Notes: generated by a model from the sequence alone, not told the origin. Positions 25,565 through 38,783 are shown, counted from the first letter of the stretch. The stretch is 64,000 nt of DNA from Alnus glutinosa (GCF_958979055.1 NC_084886.1:41590654-41654653); one strand, 5' to 3'. A program made the numbers and translations.

Positions 25565-28133
25565 TCGTTGATTGTTACCGGGAAAAATATTTTGGAAGTT
25601 CAGGTAGCTTTTGAGGCTAGGTTCTGCGCGCAACAGCTAGCTGTATGACTAACCCCATCTCACGTTCAAATGACCTCCTCGAACTCAGATTTGGCATTTG
25701 ATGCCAAAAGCGACTTCAAATTGTGCATGCAGGCTAGGAGGTTAATTTATGGCTGGAATATTTATGACTAGATATTCGTGTAAGAAACGTGTGCAGAAGG
25801 TTCAATTACTGTGTTTTAGCAAATGCATAATATATAGTTGATTTTCCGCTTGCTTTAATTTCTTCATGATTTTGACGGGGTTTGCAGTGTTTAGAATATA
25901 ATTTAGATGATTAAGTTTAAATTTTTTTATTTGTTTAACTTTTGCTCGAGATGAGTAGTGATTTAGCATAAAAATCTTAAACTCGAATCTTGTATGGCTG
26001 TATATGTCGTTCACCCCAATTTCAATTAAAAAATTTACGTGTTGAACCTCAATTGTTAAATGAGAGTTCAAGAGTGAAGAAGAGTTTTAAAGTATAATTT
26101 AAATAATTTAATTTTATAATTTAAGTAATTAAGTCTACCATTTCTTATTACCTTAAGCATTTTGAAATAAATTGTGATTCAACTAACAGGATCGATCTGA
26201 GGCCTTTTTTTTTTTTTTTATCAAACTTACGACCTATCCCTACTCCAATCCCAATCCATAATCGCCAGATGCTGGGGATATGTATCCTGGTCAGCTCTCT
26301 CTCACAGCCATACACCATGGCCACGTACTCGTCCAACCAACTCGGAAGAAAAGTAAAACAAGCTATAGAAAATCTCTTCGAAGTATCTAAACAGCACTCA
26401 CAGCACTCTCCTTGTTGAATGACAAATATCCATATGGTTTCCCTTCTTTCCCAACTTGCCGGCTCTCCTTTTCGCTTGTTATTCCAATTTTCAGTCAATA
26501 GAGAGGCTCGCATTTAGTTAATTTTATATAACACATATATATACTTCCAGGACAAAGCACTACTTAGTCAAAGCTCAACAATACTATCTCATCAAACATG
26601 TTTGAGGGTTTTAATAGCCTCTTATTTTAGATCCTTTTTTCCTGTATCTATCTTCAATTCTCAAAACTAAATTGAGCCTGACCCAGCCCAAGAGGTTCGA
26701 TCGTTCATAGTCCCGATATCAAGTAGATTCAGCTCTGAGTACACATAGCATAATAAACAAACAAATCTACAAAAAATTGAATGATTTGATTGTTCTCCCT
26801 CCCTCCCACCAGCCAGCAACGCCATCTTTTTCTTTTCTGTGGAGCTAGTTACCGCTCCCCTAATTATGGCAGGGATCAAGACGACTTAACTGCAGTATAC
26901 ATTCATCATCTCTTGCTTTGGCTTCCCTGGGGAATTATAGCCAGAAAAGACAGTAAGATTTAGCTTCAACACTAGGACAAATTGGGTATGGGGAAAGTAA
27001 TCATGTTTTGCAATCACTATGTTGCAGAAGTAAACAAAATTAAAACCTCTTAATATTCATTTTTGTTTAAACAATTATCACAAATACTCTACAAAGAGTT
27101 CAATGCCAAATCTTATAAAGTTGTAGACAAAACAGTACAATTATTTGAAAGTGAAGTTCTGTATTTTTTGCATCAAGTGCACTCTTTGTTTCATGAATGT
27201 AAAGAGGAAAAGTCTACTTAATCTTAATGCCGGTTTCCTTTTAATCAACCATTAACATATTTATCGACAGTAAGAGTGTGTTTGACATTGAAATTTCCCA
27301 AACTAAATTGTAGAAAGTATATTGTTTGGGAGTGCATTTTTAAAAAATTGCAATTATATGTTTTCAAATCACAGGTAAATTCCTTTAAAAAAAAAAAAAA
27401 ATCACAGGCAAATGAGTGCTTTTTTAAAAACACATGATTTTAAATGCTAAACTACAATTTTAAAGGCTAAACTACAATTTTACCAAGCGCTTAGCTTCAA
27501 TTTTAAAAATCACGTTTTCAAATTACGTTTTAAAACCACTATTTTTAAATCCATGTTTTAAAATTGCAAACCCAAACGGACATTAAACCACAAATTAATA
27601 ACACAGTATAAGGTATGTAATGGACTAATGGCTAACAACCTGCAGCCCATTATAAAGGTAGTAACTTCTTATTTTCAAGTTAAGAAACTCATTTATTTAT
27701 ATTATATTTGATCAGTTGGCGATTACTGATTACAGTTCAAATATTTCAAAAATATGGTGAAAAAGACCACTTCACTATAACAAGTACGCCTGGGCTCCGT
27801 CCTAAAACCATTACCAAGAAGATCAGCAACCCAGATAATTAGTTCATCGTTTCAACCCTTCAGTCCACCATAATACACTCCAGCTGGATGCATAATATGA
27901 TTCAAAGAAGTGTTTATCAATTGCTTGTGCTAAAAACATGCGTTACAGGATTTCCACCACCCCGCCCCCCACTTTTTCCCCTTATTTTCTGCAATTACCA
28001 TCTTAATAGAAACCTGGGTCTAAACACTTAAATGTTCTAAATTTATGTTGACTTCACATTGGAAATAGATTATTTTATTTTACTAAGCTGATAGATAAGA
28101 AGCACAATATAAAAACAGACCAAAATGGGGGTA
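25565..28133. other. intergenic region between DVL-like and DUF21-CBS genes
   Basis: No gene recognised apart from a possible unplaced last exon of the DUF21-CBS gene. It contains one Tourist-like MITE (listed separately), a T-run at about 26207-26219 and ordinary AT-rich DNA. About 27780-28133 on the minus strand is probably 3' untranslated region of the DUF21-CBS gene. Confidence 0.4.
27274..27583. mobile_element. Tourist/PIF-like MITE, copy 2
   Basis: A 310-bp element flanked by TAA on both sides (27271-27273, 27584-27586). The left end GAGTGTGTTTGACATTG and right end AAACCCAAACGGACAT match copy 1 at 22786-23071. The interior repeats AAGGCTAAACTACAATTTTA twice. Confidence 0.78.
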
Positions 28134-31100
28134 TTAAACACTTACAACTCCCTTCTGGCTTGTTAGCCTCCGAACAGACGGAGCTCGTGCCACCAATGAA
28201 GCAGCTGCGGCTGCAGCCACACGGATTCTGCAAAAATGAAGTCAGGAAGACATCCAATCATTTTCAATTTCTTTTTGACAATCCTGTATCTTACTGCAAT
28301 TGAATCTTTGCAGTAAAAAACTCTATACTACCGTTTATGCACATCAACATATTCATCTGTCTCATCCACAATTTCCTCCTGCATTGATTGACGAAATCAT
28401 CAGCATTGAGTCTATTGCCAACTGAAGAAATGTGCAAACTGAAAAGGAATAGATATATGGGGGGATGTGCTTTACCTGCAGAAGTTCTTCAAATACATCT
28501 TCCAGGGTGATGATACCAATGACTTCACCATCTTCAATATCTTCTAACGAATGAGGCAAACCAATTGTTGCTGTGCCATTATGTTGTAAAGAGGGCGGCC
28601 TATTCAACTTGGTAGGCCTCGAAGGCCGGTCAATCTCAACAACGACACTGTCTACCGCTTCGTCTTGTTTTGATAGCAAAGGAGTTGTCAGTTGGGAGTT
28701 CTCGCCAGTGGCTTTGTTCTCTTCAGATTTTTCTCCCTCAACTGTTGGAGGAAGAGTCTTGCCTCTCCCCTTAGCCTTCACGACAGCTGCCATATGACTG
28801 CTACCTTTTTGAAACTCATTCAATATATCATACAGAGGCATATCTGCTGGAACCCTGGGGACAACCCGCACATCAACAGTTAATATCCATACTTAATTCT
28901 GAAAGAGAGATCATAAACATATCTAAATATAAATAAGCACACCGTGGGATTCTGCGGATGGAAACAGCACTAACAGGGGTCTCTGTTTCAGGTCGTACAG
29001 TGAGAAGACTCTTCACCTAATCCCAAAGTAAAAAAGCAAGAAGAGAGAAATCAGCAAACCTCTAAACTGGGAATTAAGTATGTAACTAGAAACTTTGTCG
29101 ACAGCTTTAACATCCAACCCACCAGTAGAAGTCCAATTATATTCTTTGGACTCCCAGAATAGACAGGAACTCGACTATGACCACGGGCAAGAACTTTTCC
29201 CATTGCTTCCCTGGGTTATAAAAATTGAGAAAAGAAAATACAAATATATTTAAAGGATCAATTGTGTACTAGTATCCTAAAACTTCCACAAAGCATGGAC
29301 AAACTAATGAAGTGGTAATGACTGGAATTTCAAATTTTCCCAACATATACCAAAGGTTTAATAGTTCATTGAGTCTGAACATACACATTAGCACAGACTT
29401 AATTTTTTTTTTCTTATTCTTTTCTTTCTTTCTTTCTTTCTTTTTTTTTTTTTAAAAAAAAATTTTAAAATTTTTTTTCTTTTTTATAGAACGATAGCAG
29501 AACAATGATCTCCATCAAAATACATGTTGACATATGCTAACAAGTTTCCGAAGCTGGAAACTGATTAGAAAATAATGGATTTAACTTTTGGCAGTAATGT
29601 GAAAAAAGGAATTTAGAAAGTAAATTGTACTCTTGGCATCTCAAAAGTGAAGATGGATCTAGAAGAAGAAAACTAATCACAACAAAACTTAGTCAGGTGT
29701 AGAAGTTACCAATCCAACTTTGAATTCACATCCAAGGAAAAGGTTGATTCAATGGGTGTCATAGCCTCCTCAGCAGTCTGATTAAAAAGAAAAAGAAAAA
29801 AACCATGAAGAGTGACTTTGAGAGGCTGACCGCAAATAATGTCAAGGGTCTAGGTTATATAAAAGACATTATGTAGAAACAACAAACAAAGCCATCGGAG
29901 AATTATGTGCACAGAGATAACTTTGAAGAACTCAGAAATGATAATTTCTGTGAAGTCATAGCTAGCTGGTCATATTCGAATGAAGAGAGGAAAGTATATA
30001 GATGCAACTTAAAAAAGTGTACATAACACTGCAAAGTAGTCTTAACCATTAAAGCATGTGATTCCTTCCCCCTGCGCCCCAATAACTTGAATAGAAAAAT
30101 TAATAAGTAAATAGATAAAAGGTTAATGCAAGAAATTTTCTCAGCTGCATTCCAGAACCTATCATGTTCTGAAAATTGTTTGTCTAAGCCAGGCACTTCT
30201 AAAAATGCTCAAAAGACAAGCAAAATAACAATAGATAAACACCTCCTCAAATACCAGTTCAAGTTACATTGTTTACCTTTTCGGTTAAGTCCAGTGCTCC
30301 ACTAATAATAGTCGTCTCATCGTGTGTAAGTTCACCTCCCTTCCCAGCCTAAGCATAACAAGGAAAACATGATATAGCATGAAGAAGAAAGCCAAGACAT
30401 ATTTAGGAAGTTTCAGCATTCTTGACACAATATAATGGTTTTACCAAGTGATAATTGCAGTGCTTTATGTATATTAACTCCAAAGAGCTTTACCTCCTTG
30501 CCATGGATCGAGACAAGGGCTTTTAGCTGAGCCCGCCTAAATAACGCTTCATTATGTCCCAGTACCCAATCCAGAACCTGAAACACTAATATTTGAAGTG
30601 TTAAGGAGTAGTATCAATCAACAAACTACAGCAGTAGAGAATTAAGAAGATAGTTTTAGCCGTAATTTCAGTGAAAGGGTGCTAGATATTATGTGGAAGT
30701 AAGATATGTACACCACTATTAGCCATTTCATGGTGCATAAATACACCACTATTTCGTGATGCATAAAACGAAGGAAGCTAAAATTATAATAAAGCTTCAT
30801 TCAGAAACTCGGTTTTATATAAAAGAAAAGTACTACAAAGGCAATAACAAGACAGTAGCTAAAGTAGAGGTTTGTGAGATAACTTTTCCTACATGTAGAG
30901 AAAAAAATAAGGACCAGCACTTTTCTTGTGAACTACCTCTAGTGTGCAACAACCACGTAAATCTCATGTTCACAAAACATTATAAAAATTCTGTATTAGA
31001 TGTTACCTTTCCGATGGGATAGGCAATTGGATAGCAAATTATCATCAAAATTCTCACTAGCCATACGAAATTGGCCCCTACAGCAAGTCCATATCTTGTG

Positions 31101-32984
31101 CAAATTGCTTGCGGAATGACCTGACAAGTGAAACCAAACAGAATATCTCTCACGTTCAAATCAATAAAATGTAGCTTTGAACATCGCAGCTAAACCAGTG
31201 AAAGCACGCCATTTAGTAAAACAACATACATACCTCTCCAAAAGCCAAAACAAAAGTTACGGAGAGAATTATTGCGAGATACTGATTGAAAAGTTTGTCC
31301 AGGTATATAGGAAGGGCCTGCAGATTATGAATACCAAAGCCATTAACTGCAACCGAAACAAAGCATAGTCCAAATAGCAATATGAAGTTGACTAACATCT
31401 ATCTCAACAATAACAATATCATTATCTTCAATGCTCCACCATTGAAGTAAACCCCAAAGCATTTTTTTTTTCTTCTGTTTATTTCTTTTCCTTTATTAAT
31501 ATAAAGTTCTCGTATTCCCAATATAATTTCCTCATTAGAATCGAATGGTTATCAATGTTCAATAATTTCCCAACTTATCCAAATACTTTGTCACGACCTA
31601 AGTTAGAGTTAGACATATCAATGTTCTTACTCCAAAAGGGCTAATCAATGTTACGATTGGAGCTCCCTAGAATCATTTATATAGCATAATCCTACATAGT
31701 AAGAAACTAATGTCGGACTTAGTACCCATGCGACGCTTCATAATCCATCCATCTAATGTGGGAGTAACTCTAGGATGTCAAAAGTTTTCCTGTCAAATCC
31801 CCGACGTCCTCATCAGGGCCCACCATCACACTAAAATACGCTAACACCATATGATGTTACTAGATTGACTTTGATGCTATTTAGCACGACTCAAGGAAAG
31901 TGGTAGTCACAGTTGCGCTAAACCCCAAAAGAACTGATCAAAATTATAATTGAAGCTTCTAGTCACTTGTCCATTCCAATCTCAATTAGTAAGGAACAAA
32001 TGTGACATTTAGCACTCATTGCAACGCCTTCACACAATATATCCACCCAATATGGAACTTAACTTTCTGGGATGTCAAGAATTTATTGCTAGATAGTGTT
32101 ACACTATCAATTAAATGATTAAATTCATTAGCTCCTACCAAACTTAAGCTTTGGGAACAAGTAGTGACTTAACATGATAAAAGACAGGGGTACAAAGTTC
32201 AAACTCTAACTCCACGCTATACCTCCCATTTCACTTAAATATCTTACACGTTGGACTTCAATGAAAAAGAGATTAGAATTACATGCGAGGAAAGATGTTA
32301 GAATATCAATTAAATAATTAAATGCGAGGAAATATGTTAGAATATCAATTAAATGATTAAATTTATTTCTTATAAGTTTAAGTTAACTGATGATTGAACA
32401 TATTACAGTAACAAATGTGCACAAATGCATACAGAGGTACAAAGTATATTCGAACATACTATCGCATTTTCAACACTTGAATCATATTCCCTATAATTCC
32501 ATTTAGAGAAATTCCAATTCAAAACCAAATTCATCACTCCAGTTACCTCCATGGAAACGGCATTGCACAAAAGCAAAGTCACAAGGAGCTGGTGCTGCTT
32601 CTGTACCACCGGAAGTATAGTAGCTTCACACAATCCCGAAACAACAAACACACGTATTAAAAAAAAAAATCCAAAATCGAAACGAAACCGGTACGACCCG
32701 GAATCGGAGGCGAAAGTAAGAAATGGTGAATCGGGGACCTTACCGGCTTGCTTTTTCTCGGTGGAGGTGCCGCTGCGCTCGAGTATCTCGAGGTCAACGC
32801 GGCCTAGGGACATGAGGCCGAGGGTGAGCCCGGACATGATTCCGGCGAATAGGACCAGGAAGCACGATATCCCCGCGTACACGAAAAACCACACCGATCC
32901 AAACGCTATGCCAGCCCCGACCGCCTCCGATTCGAGTTTTCGGGTCAGCAACCGAGTCGCCATCACGGCATTTAACAGGTGCAT
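28134..32984 (-). CDS. DUF21 + CBS-domain (CNNM-like) membrane protein, 12 exons
   Basis: Exons on the minus strand: 32744-32984, 32547-32623, 31234-31317, 31007-31120, 30494-30577, 30277-30348, 29710-29777, 29123-29210, 28943-29016, 28476-28854, 28332-28378 and 28134-28227. Phases all join, giving 473 aa. Residues about 30-210 are the DUF21/CNNM transmembrane domain (FFVYAGISCFLVLFAGIMSG, LTLGLMSLGRVDLEILERSG, LAFGEVIPQAICTRYGLAVG). The CBS pair follows (EAMTPIESTFSLDVNS, ILNEFQKGSSHMAAVV, DGEVIGIITLEDVFEELLQE), with a long linker in exon 10. It closely resembles Arabidopsis At4g14240-type proteins, relatives of magnesium transporters at the tonoplast; transport here is inferred. The C-terminus is uncertain: a strong donor (GTAAGT, 28145-28140) sits just before the stop used here, so a further exon may exist that I could not place. 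Confidence 0.93.
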
Positions 32985-33647
32985 CGCGCCCGCCTGCTCT
33001 CTCTGATCTTCCTCTTCTTCTTCAGAGTTCAGACTTCAGAGTTTGTAATCGTCAGTTTGTATGAACCATTGAATGGTAATCGACTGGTCTGAATGAGTTG
33101 TGGTGATGTGTACATGTGGCGGGATCAGGAAGGCTAATACAAAGATCGGACGGCGGGGGTGATGTACACGAGTCTAGACTATTAAGGCTCCTGGATTGAT
33201 GTGCGGCTAGTCGTATGTGTGTCCGTACTGAACATGTATGACCCCCCAATGAATCGTATGAATCGTGATAACTGATATGGATCCTGCCACAAAATGACGT
33301 GGGAAGTCGATCCTCTTTTTTTTTTTTTTTTTTGAATCAGAAGTTAATTCTCTAATGCAATTTTTGTTTGTTAGGTACGATGATGCCCCGTTTGGCACCA
33401 ACTTTTTTTTTTCTTCTTATTTTTACTTCTCTAAAAAAATCAAAAAAATTTAATTTTAAAACATTTAATTTAATTTTTCTTACTTTTTATATCATGTCAA
33501 CAAATTTTTATTACTATTTAAATAAAAAAATACACTACAATACAAATTTTTTCACTTTTCCATATAAATTCTTTCCACTCAAGTATATTTTTAAAATATA
33601 ATCTTTTAAATCTTCAATTAAGACAATAATTGATATTTTATCACATG

Positions 33648-33828
33648 AGTAATGCTACACATCATCCCCTTGTCCTCCTTTTGTCCTCCCAAATTTGATG
33701 TGGCTCTTAAAATCACCATTGAATTTATGATAAATCGTTATTGAATTTTGATCCAATGGTGATTTTAAGAGCCACATCAATTTTGGGAGGATAAAAAGAG
33801 GACAAGAGGATGATGTGTAGCATTATTC
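33648..33828. mobile_element. foldback MITE, about 181 bp
   Basis: The two halves are inverted copies nearly end to end. AGTAATGCTACACATCATCC at the left pairs with GGATGATGTGTAGCATTATT at the right. CTCTTAAAATCACCATT pairs with AATGGTGATTTTAAGAG in the middle. About 75-bp arms surround a spacer of about 35 bases. This is typical of a MITE that forms one long hairpin. Confidence 0.85.
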
Positions 33829-34566
33829 TTTTTTTTTTAATTGTATGAGCTTCTCACATGCTTTTTAATGACAGAAATTTCCTACAAACCGGTTTGTAAA
33901 ATATTTTCTATACCTCACATATAAGATTGACATGTGTGATGTATCGCTTGGCATATGAAAAGCACGAGTTATTTTAATAGCATGTACTTTTTACATGCTT
34001 TTTTAATATCATTAATAAAAAAAAATGTGCTTCTTAAATACTTAAAGACATATGTCATTTTTATATGTAGGTCGTAGAAAATTTTCTACAAATTGATTTG
34101 TAGGAAATTTTTGTCCCTTTTTGTATGAATTTCCTACGAACCAACTTTTAAAAATAACATGTGTCCCTTGCATATAAGAAGCACATACTTTTTTAATTGC
34201 ATGTGCTTAACCTAAACTGTTTATTTTAAATTAACGGCTTAGATCGTCCCAGTTGTACATAAATAAAATGAAAAAAATGAAAAAATAAATAAATAAAGTC
34301 GTGTGGTTTGGTGGGGTGAGTGAATAACCCTCTTAGCCGCCAAACCACCGACACCCTACATGACCACCCCACTGTTCAATATTTTTTTTTTTTTTTTTTT
34401 TGCATTGTTGGCATGATCTGTACCATTGATATAAAATGAACGCTTCACATTATACACATGTCCTTGTTTTATCCATGCCGGTGACTGCAGTAATTTTCCC
34501 AACGCCATTTAATAGAAAGTTTTCCCCTTTTGTTGAAAACCAATAAAAACCATTTCCAATCATTAA

Positions 34567-34978
34567 GGGCCTATTTAACAAAATTTTAAACACCCTTTTC
34601 ACTCAAATGCTGAAAACTTTACTCAAATTCTATTTAACTAAACGAATTTTGATATATGACTCTCACTACTACTACATTTTTAAAAACAAACTACAATAAA
34701 CCCAAAACACCGCCATTGTAGGGTGACTGTCGCTATTGCTAAAGCCACCGAATCACCACTACAGTGCAGCATCGCCATCGCGATGCATCATCAATTTTTA
34801 AACTATTTATTTTTTCTTTTATTTTATAAAAAAATATTTTTTAATTTTTGTAAAACTCTTTCGAAATTTTACCAAATCAACTTCAACTTTTCTCAAATAT
34901 GACTCTTTCCAAATCAATTCTTAATTTTTACTTTTTACAAAACTCAAAACACTTTTCAAAATTTCACCAAACATGCCC
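34567..34978. mobile_element. Tourist/PIF-like MITE, second family
   Basis: Flanked by TAA (34564-34566, 34979-34981). The left end is GGGCCTATTTAACAAAATTT. The right end in reverse complement is GGGCATGTTTGGTGAAATTT. The 412-bp interior includes a GC-richer core (GCCATTGTAGGGTGACTGTC) and no frame. Confidence 0.72.
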
Positions 34979-35010
34979 TAAATTCTTTTGCCTACGTCTA
35001 ATGCATTTCC

Positions 35011-35580
35011 TAGGGGTGTACAAGCTAGCACTTATTAACCGCTTAATAACTACATAACTGCTTTTGGAGGCGGTTGGAAAAAACCACTAACCACCTATGA
35101 CAGAGTAGTCATCGATTTTAGGGATAGGCGCGGTTAATAACCGCTAACCGCATACCCTTATATATATATATAAAATAATAATATACAAAACGATATCGTT
35201 TTTGTGTGTTTCATATAGAGTTTTATTTTATTTTATTTTGAGTTTGTTGAAATTGATCTTTATTCATAAAATAATATTCTTGACCTTTGTTATATTTTGA
35301 AACCTTCTAATTATTTAAAAAAGACCCAAAATCATATAAAATAGGTCCTAAAAAAAGGCTCTACGAAGGTCCAAAACTTCAAAATAGGTAAAAAATGTTC
35401 ATTTCTAAAAAGTAGTTATGCAGTACAATAATAAATTTCAATAATTACTAACCAACAGTTATTTTAAAACAATTAATTGCCTAAGGCGGAACAGCTGCAG
35501 TTATGAAAATTTGATAACCCCTTAAGGCGATAGACTGTTAGAGGCAATAACCACTAACCACAATCTCTTGTACACCTTTA
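35011..35580. mobile_element. hAT-like non-autonomous element
   Basis: Ends are TAGGGGTGTACAAG and, in reverse complement, TAAAGGTGTACAAG. The flanking 8-mers GCATTTCC (35003-35010) and GTATTTCT (35581-35588) agree at 6 of 8, fitting an aged hAT duplication. The interior repeats GCGGTTAATAACCGCTAACC-like words. Confidence 0.68.
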
Positions 35581-35753
35581 GTATTTCTTGAAACTTAGGC
35601 CATATCTGAAATCCATACAAGTGAAAATGGAAAATTGTACTTTATATTCATTTGTTGATGATAATTATTAGAATTAAGTGATAAAATTATTTTATTAGTC
35701 AATAAGAAAATAATTTCCTATTACACTCTCCCTCTACTGACAAAAAGTTGAAA

Positions 35754-35784
<31 letters not shown>

Positions 35785-35825
35785 CACACAAACATAAAAG
35801 TGGTGTAGGAAAACGGCACAAAGAG

Positions 35826-35990
35826 GCTGGGTGTCGGTTCGGTAAAGTCGGTTAAGTTAAATTTGTCGGTAAAGTTGATAGGTGGTCGATGTCGGTTCGG
35901 TAGGCGGTTAAGTTGGTTACGTCAGTTTGGTTAAGTTGGTAAAGTCGGTTAAGTCAACTTTGTCAGTAGAGTCGGTTGGCGGGAGGAGAT
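35826..35990. repeat. degenerate GTCGGTT(C/A)GGT repeats
   Basis: Repeated GTCGGTTCGGTA, GTCGGTTAAGTT and TTGGTAAAGTCGG words of irregular period. They lie just beyond the end of the RRM gene, and no period is constant enough to call a satellite. Confidence 0.6.
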
Positions 35991-36145
35991 CAGTAGGCGG
36001 TAGTCGAATAATTTGCCCACCCCTCGCCCAAGTGCATTTTTCAGTTCAATGGCAACGACTGTTTGTTAGAGATTTTGAGTTACATTCTCATCTGCCTCTC
36101 AGCAAATTTTGCCCACCTCCTTGCAATGAAAAATTTCAAGAACGA

Positions 36146-38383
36146 CTAGAACTTGTACGGTGTTGCTCTCCTCCGACTTTTGGGCGATCCAGGCTTTGCA
36201 ATTGTTGCATAAACAAACCTGCCATCAAAAAACTGAAGCACAAACCAACTCCTAAGCCATCAATACGATTTTATTGGATGTGAAAATATATCTGAAGATG
36301 CACACCTTTCCATTCATCTCTTTCACGACCAATTCAGCAGAGTCTTCCCTTGTAAACCAGATATATCCAAATCCTAAAGACTGCCCGGATTTTCTATCCG
36401 TAATTAGTTTCACTGCAAGATGATGTTAAAGTACGAAAGATATACGTAATCCCGCAAAATTTTGTACAAAATTTGAATCAAGAACATGAAAGCAGCATGC
36501 ACCTAATGAAAAATGAAAGCAGCAAATTCATCATGAATGAGATAAGGGATGCTCGGGGAGCAACTAAAGAGAACTTCAAATGCCCTCTTTGATTCTTTGA
36601 ATCTCTTCAATTGCCTCCTGGGCATGTATACATAGGCATTTCGTGTTCAAAGCTACCTGAACCCATGTCCAGACACTGCCATATGATTGTGCTACAAGGG
36701 CCCTGCAAGCATGCAACCTGGGTTCATGTGTTTAAATGGGTGCATACACCATAACAGAGGATGGAACCAGAAATTCTTGTCAAGAGAGGCCAAAGCATAA
36801 ATGAAAAAATATATTAAGATTTACTATTAAATTAGTATATAAATAACAAAACTAGCATCGATTCAGTGTCATCAAAATATAAACATAAGAAAGGAACACA
36901 GAATAATTGTTTTTTAATATATTTCAATTTTCAATTTAATCGGCTATCAAAATGGAGCCCGATTTTCTTTTAAATCTCAAAAATCATCTACGATTAAATA
37001 TGTATTAAATTTCACAGCAATTTCTCTTTCGATGTATAACAACATAACAATGAATTTCTCAGCATACTAGTATAGCATTATTTTATGCTGCGGCGTTGCT
37101 AAAGGGGCCAAGAGGGTCATTGGCTTGACCCCAAATGGCCCTATTATAAAATTCCATATAAAAACTTGGTCTTTCAGCCCAAAAATAATCTATATATAAA
37201 ACATATATATGTAGATTATGAAAAATTCATAGAAGGGCAGGCCCCCTTGGTCTGTCTCTGCGGCCAGAACAGTATGAAATTTTGACATAAGGTAAACATA
37301 TAGTCATATGTACTACACACCTACTTATCAAAAAAAAAATATGTACTACACACCTAAGAAGAAGCTGTTCCTTTTAGAAATTGCTTCCACAGACTCCTTA
37401 ACTGAAAAATTCTACAATCATAGAAATTCACCTCGGCTTACTTCTCCATACTGTGAAAATGCCCTCTGCAAATGTCCCTCCGAGGTTGATTGTGGTAGTC
37501 CTGCATCAATTAGATCCAAAGGCTTCAGATAAATGGCTATTCTCTAACATTACTACAGAACCATCATCAATATTGTGTTACCAATCCAATGAACCAAAAT
37601 CATGTCTTTTTTGAATTAATTTTGTAAGATTACTAGTTAACAAAAGAGGGAAACCAACCGAATATCTCCTATAAATTTCTATGTAAAACACTATCTTGAT
37701 CTCTAACAAATCTATAAGCTTCATTGCTACAAGTTCCAATATAAATCATTTTGAATATATCAAACCAGACTAGGGATGTTGGCTAAAAGTAGCACAACGC
37801 CACGCATCCAAGCAATGTACAATTTTTTTAGTAGCAATGAGCAACATTTTGATCATGGAGATATATTTAGTTCACAAAAACAGAGCCAAATACTTGAACC
37901 TAGTTCAATGGAGAGAGAAGCTTTTGAAATGCTGCCGCTTACCTTAGACTGCTAGAGGAAAACATCAAAAATCAAACTTCTAAAAAAAAGGTGACATTCC
38001 TTCCATTTCCTACATTTTCTTACCAAACGGACCCTAAGGTTTATCAGAAAGCTAAAAAATGAGCTAAAAACGACCAATGTAGGCATATTGCGAAAGACCC
38101 AGAAAAACTTTCTCGCCCATTTAGAAAAAAACGTACCTTTTATGAAGATTCTCGTGGCAGGGGACACATCTTGCTGTACTGAAGAGCTAGAGCTCGTACT
38201 ACAGCGACGTGATTGAAGCGACGGGTAGCGAAGATTGGTTCTTGCAGAAAATGATACTGACGAAACTAGGGGGAAGATTGACTGTGGAATTGGCGTTTCT
38301 GAGACCGAGGGGTTAGGAATTGCGTAGTTTCTGTGGGATTGAAGCAATTGGAATTGGGATGGGAACGAATAAAACAGTGCCAT
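36146..38383 (-). CDS. organelle-type RRM RNA-binding protein, four exons
   Basis: Exons on the minus strand: 38137-38383, 37432-37500, 36306-36412 and 36146-36232. All are GT-AG and phases join, giving 169 aa. Residues 1-73 are Ser/Arg-rich with few acidic residues, like a plastid or mitochondrial transit peptide (FSARTNLRYPSLQSRRCSTS). One RRM follows from ATRIFIKGLPQST: RNP2 is IFIKGL and RNP1 is LGFGYIWF. Next come DSAELVVKEMNGKFFDGRFV and a short basic tail, SPKSRRRATPYKF. A lone RRM behind a transit peptide is the layout of plant organelle RNA-binding proteins involved in RNA editing or processing; the exact role is inferred. The intron between exons 2 and 3 (36413-37431) contains transposon-like sequence at about 36755-37270. 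Confidence 0.92.
36755..37270. mobile_element. transposon-like sequence in an RRM-gene intron
   Basis: It starts near GAGGATGGAACCAGAAATTC and ends near CTTGGTCTGTCTCTGCGGCC. The reverse complement of the end resembles the beginning (GGxxGxAGAxxCAGAA-like). This is the same general kind of repeat as 23161-23673. Boundaries are uncertain. Confidence 0.35.
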
Positions 38384-38696
38384 TCAAATCCCTAATTCTC
38401 TAAAACCCTAATTTCCTGAGAAAGCCCCCTTCCCTGCACGCAAAGATTTTGACTCAATGGTCAATAGTCAATGCATTCCAGCTGACCGTCAGAGAGAGTG
38501 TGAGAGTCCAAGCCATGTACTCATGCCACGTATATCGTAGATTTTCATTTTTCTGGGTGAATTATATTAAGAGCAACCATAATTCTAGAAGGTTCGTTAT
38601 GAACTGCTAAGCGAACGTTACGGTATAATTACGAGATAAAAATATAATTTATATTATTATTCTTTTAATATCATCTAAAAATGGTAAAGTTATTTT
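38384..38696. other. promoter side of the RRM gene
   Basis: Short AT-rich stretch between the RRM start codon and the LINE tail. It likely contains the RRM 5' untranslated region and promoter. No repeat seen. Confidence 0.4.
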
Positions 38697-38783
38697 ATTT
38701 TATTTTTATTTTTTTTCCTTTTTTTTGAACGGACACTGCATCTTGCATATAAACTGGTAAAAATAGTGACCCCAATACAGGAT

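Larger units (their letters stand above)
32985..36145. other. intergenic region with several MITEs
   Basis: The left edge is the 5' region of the DUF21-CBS gene. Three non-autonomous elements are listed separately. Otherwise AT-rich DNA, with an imperfectly duplicated CTACAAA/TTTGTAGGAAATTT(T) patch at 33875-34150, a T20 run near 34382, an A-run and (CA)n at 35753-35789, and degenerate GTCGGTT repeats at 35826-35990. No gene recognised. Confidence 0.45.

Noticed and set aside
26148-26513. 121-aa minus-strand frame
   Set aside because: No family resemblance, ends in a poly-Lys from a T-run, and no supporting splice or homology signal.
27960-28010. Candidate last exon of the DUF21-CBS gene (acceptor then KIRGKSGGRGGGNP)
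   Set aside because: It is in frame after the 28145 donor, but the peptide does not look like the family C-terminus, so I did not include it.
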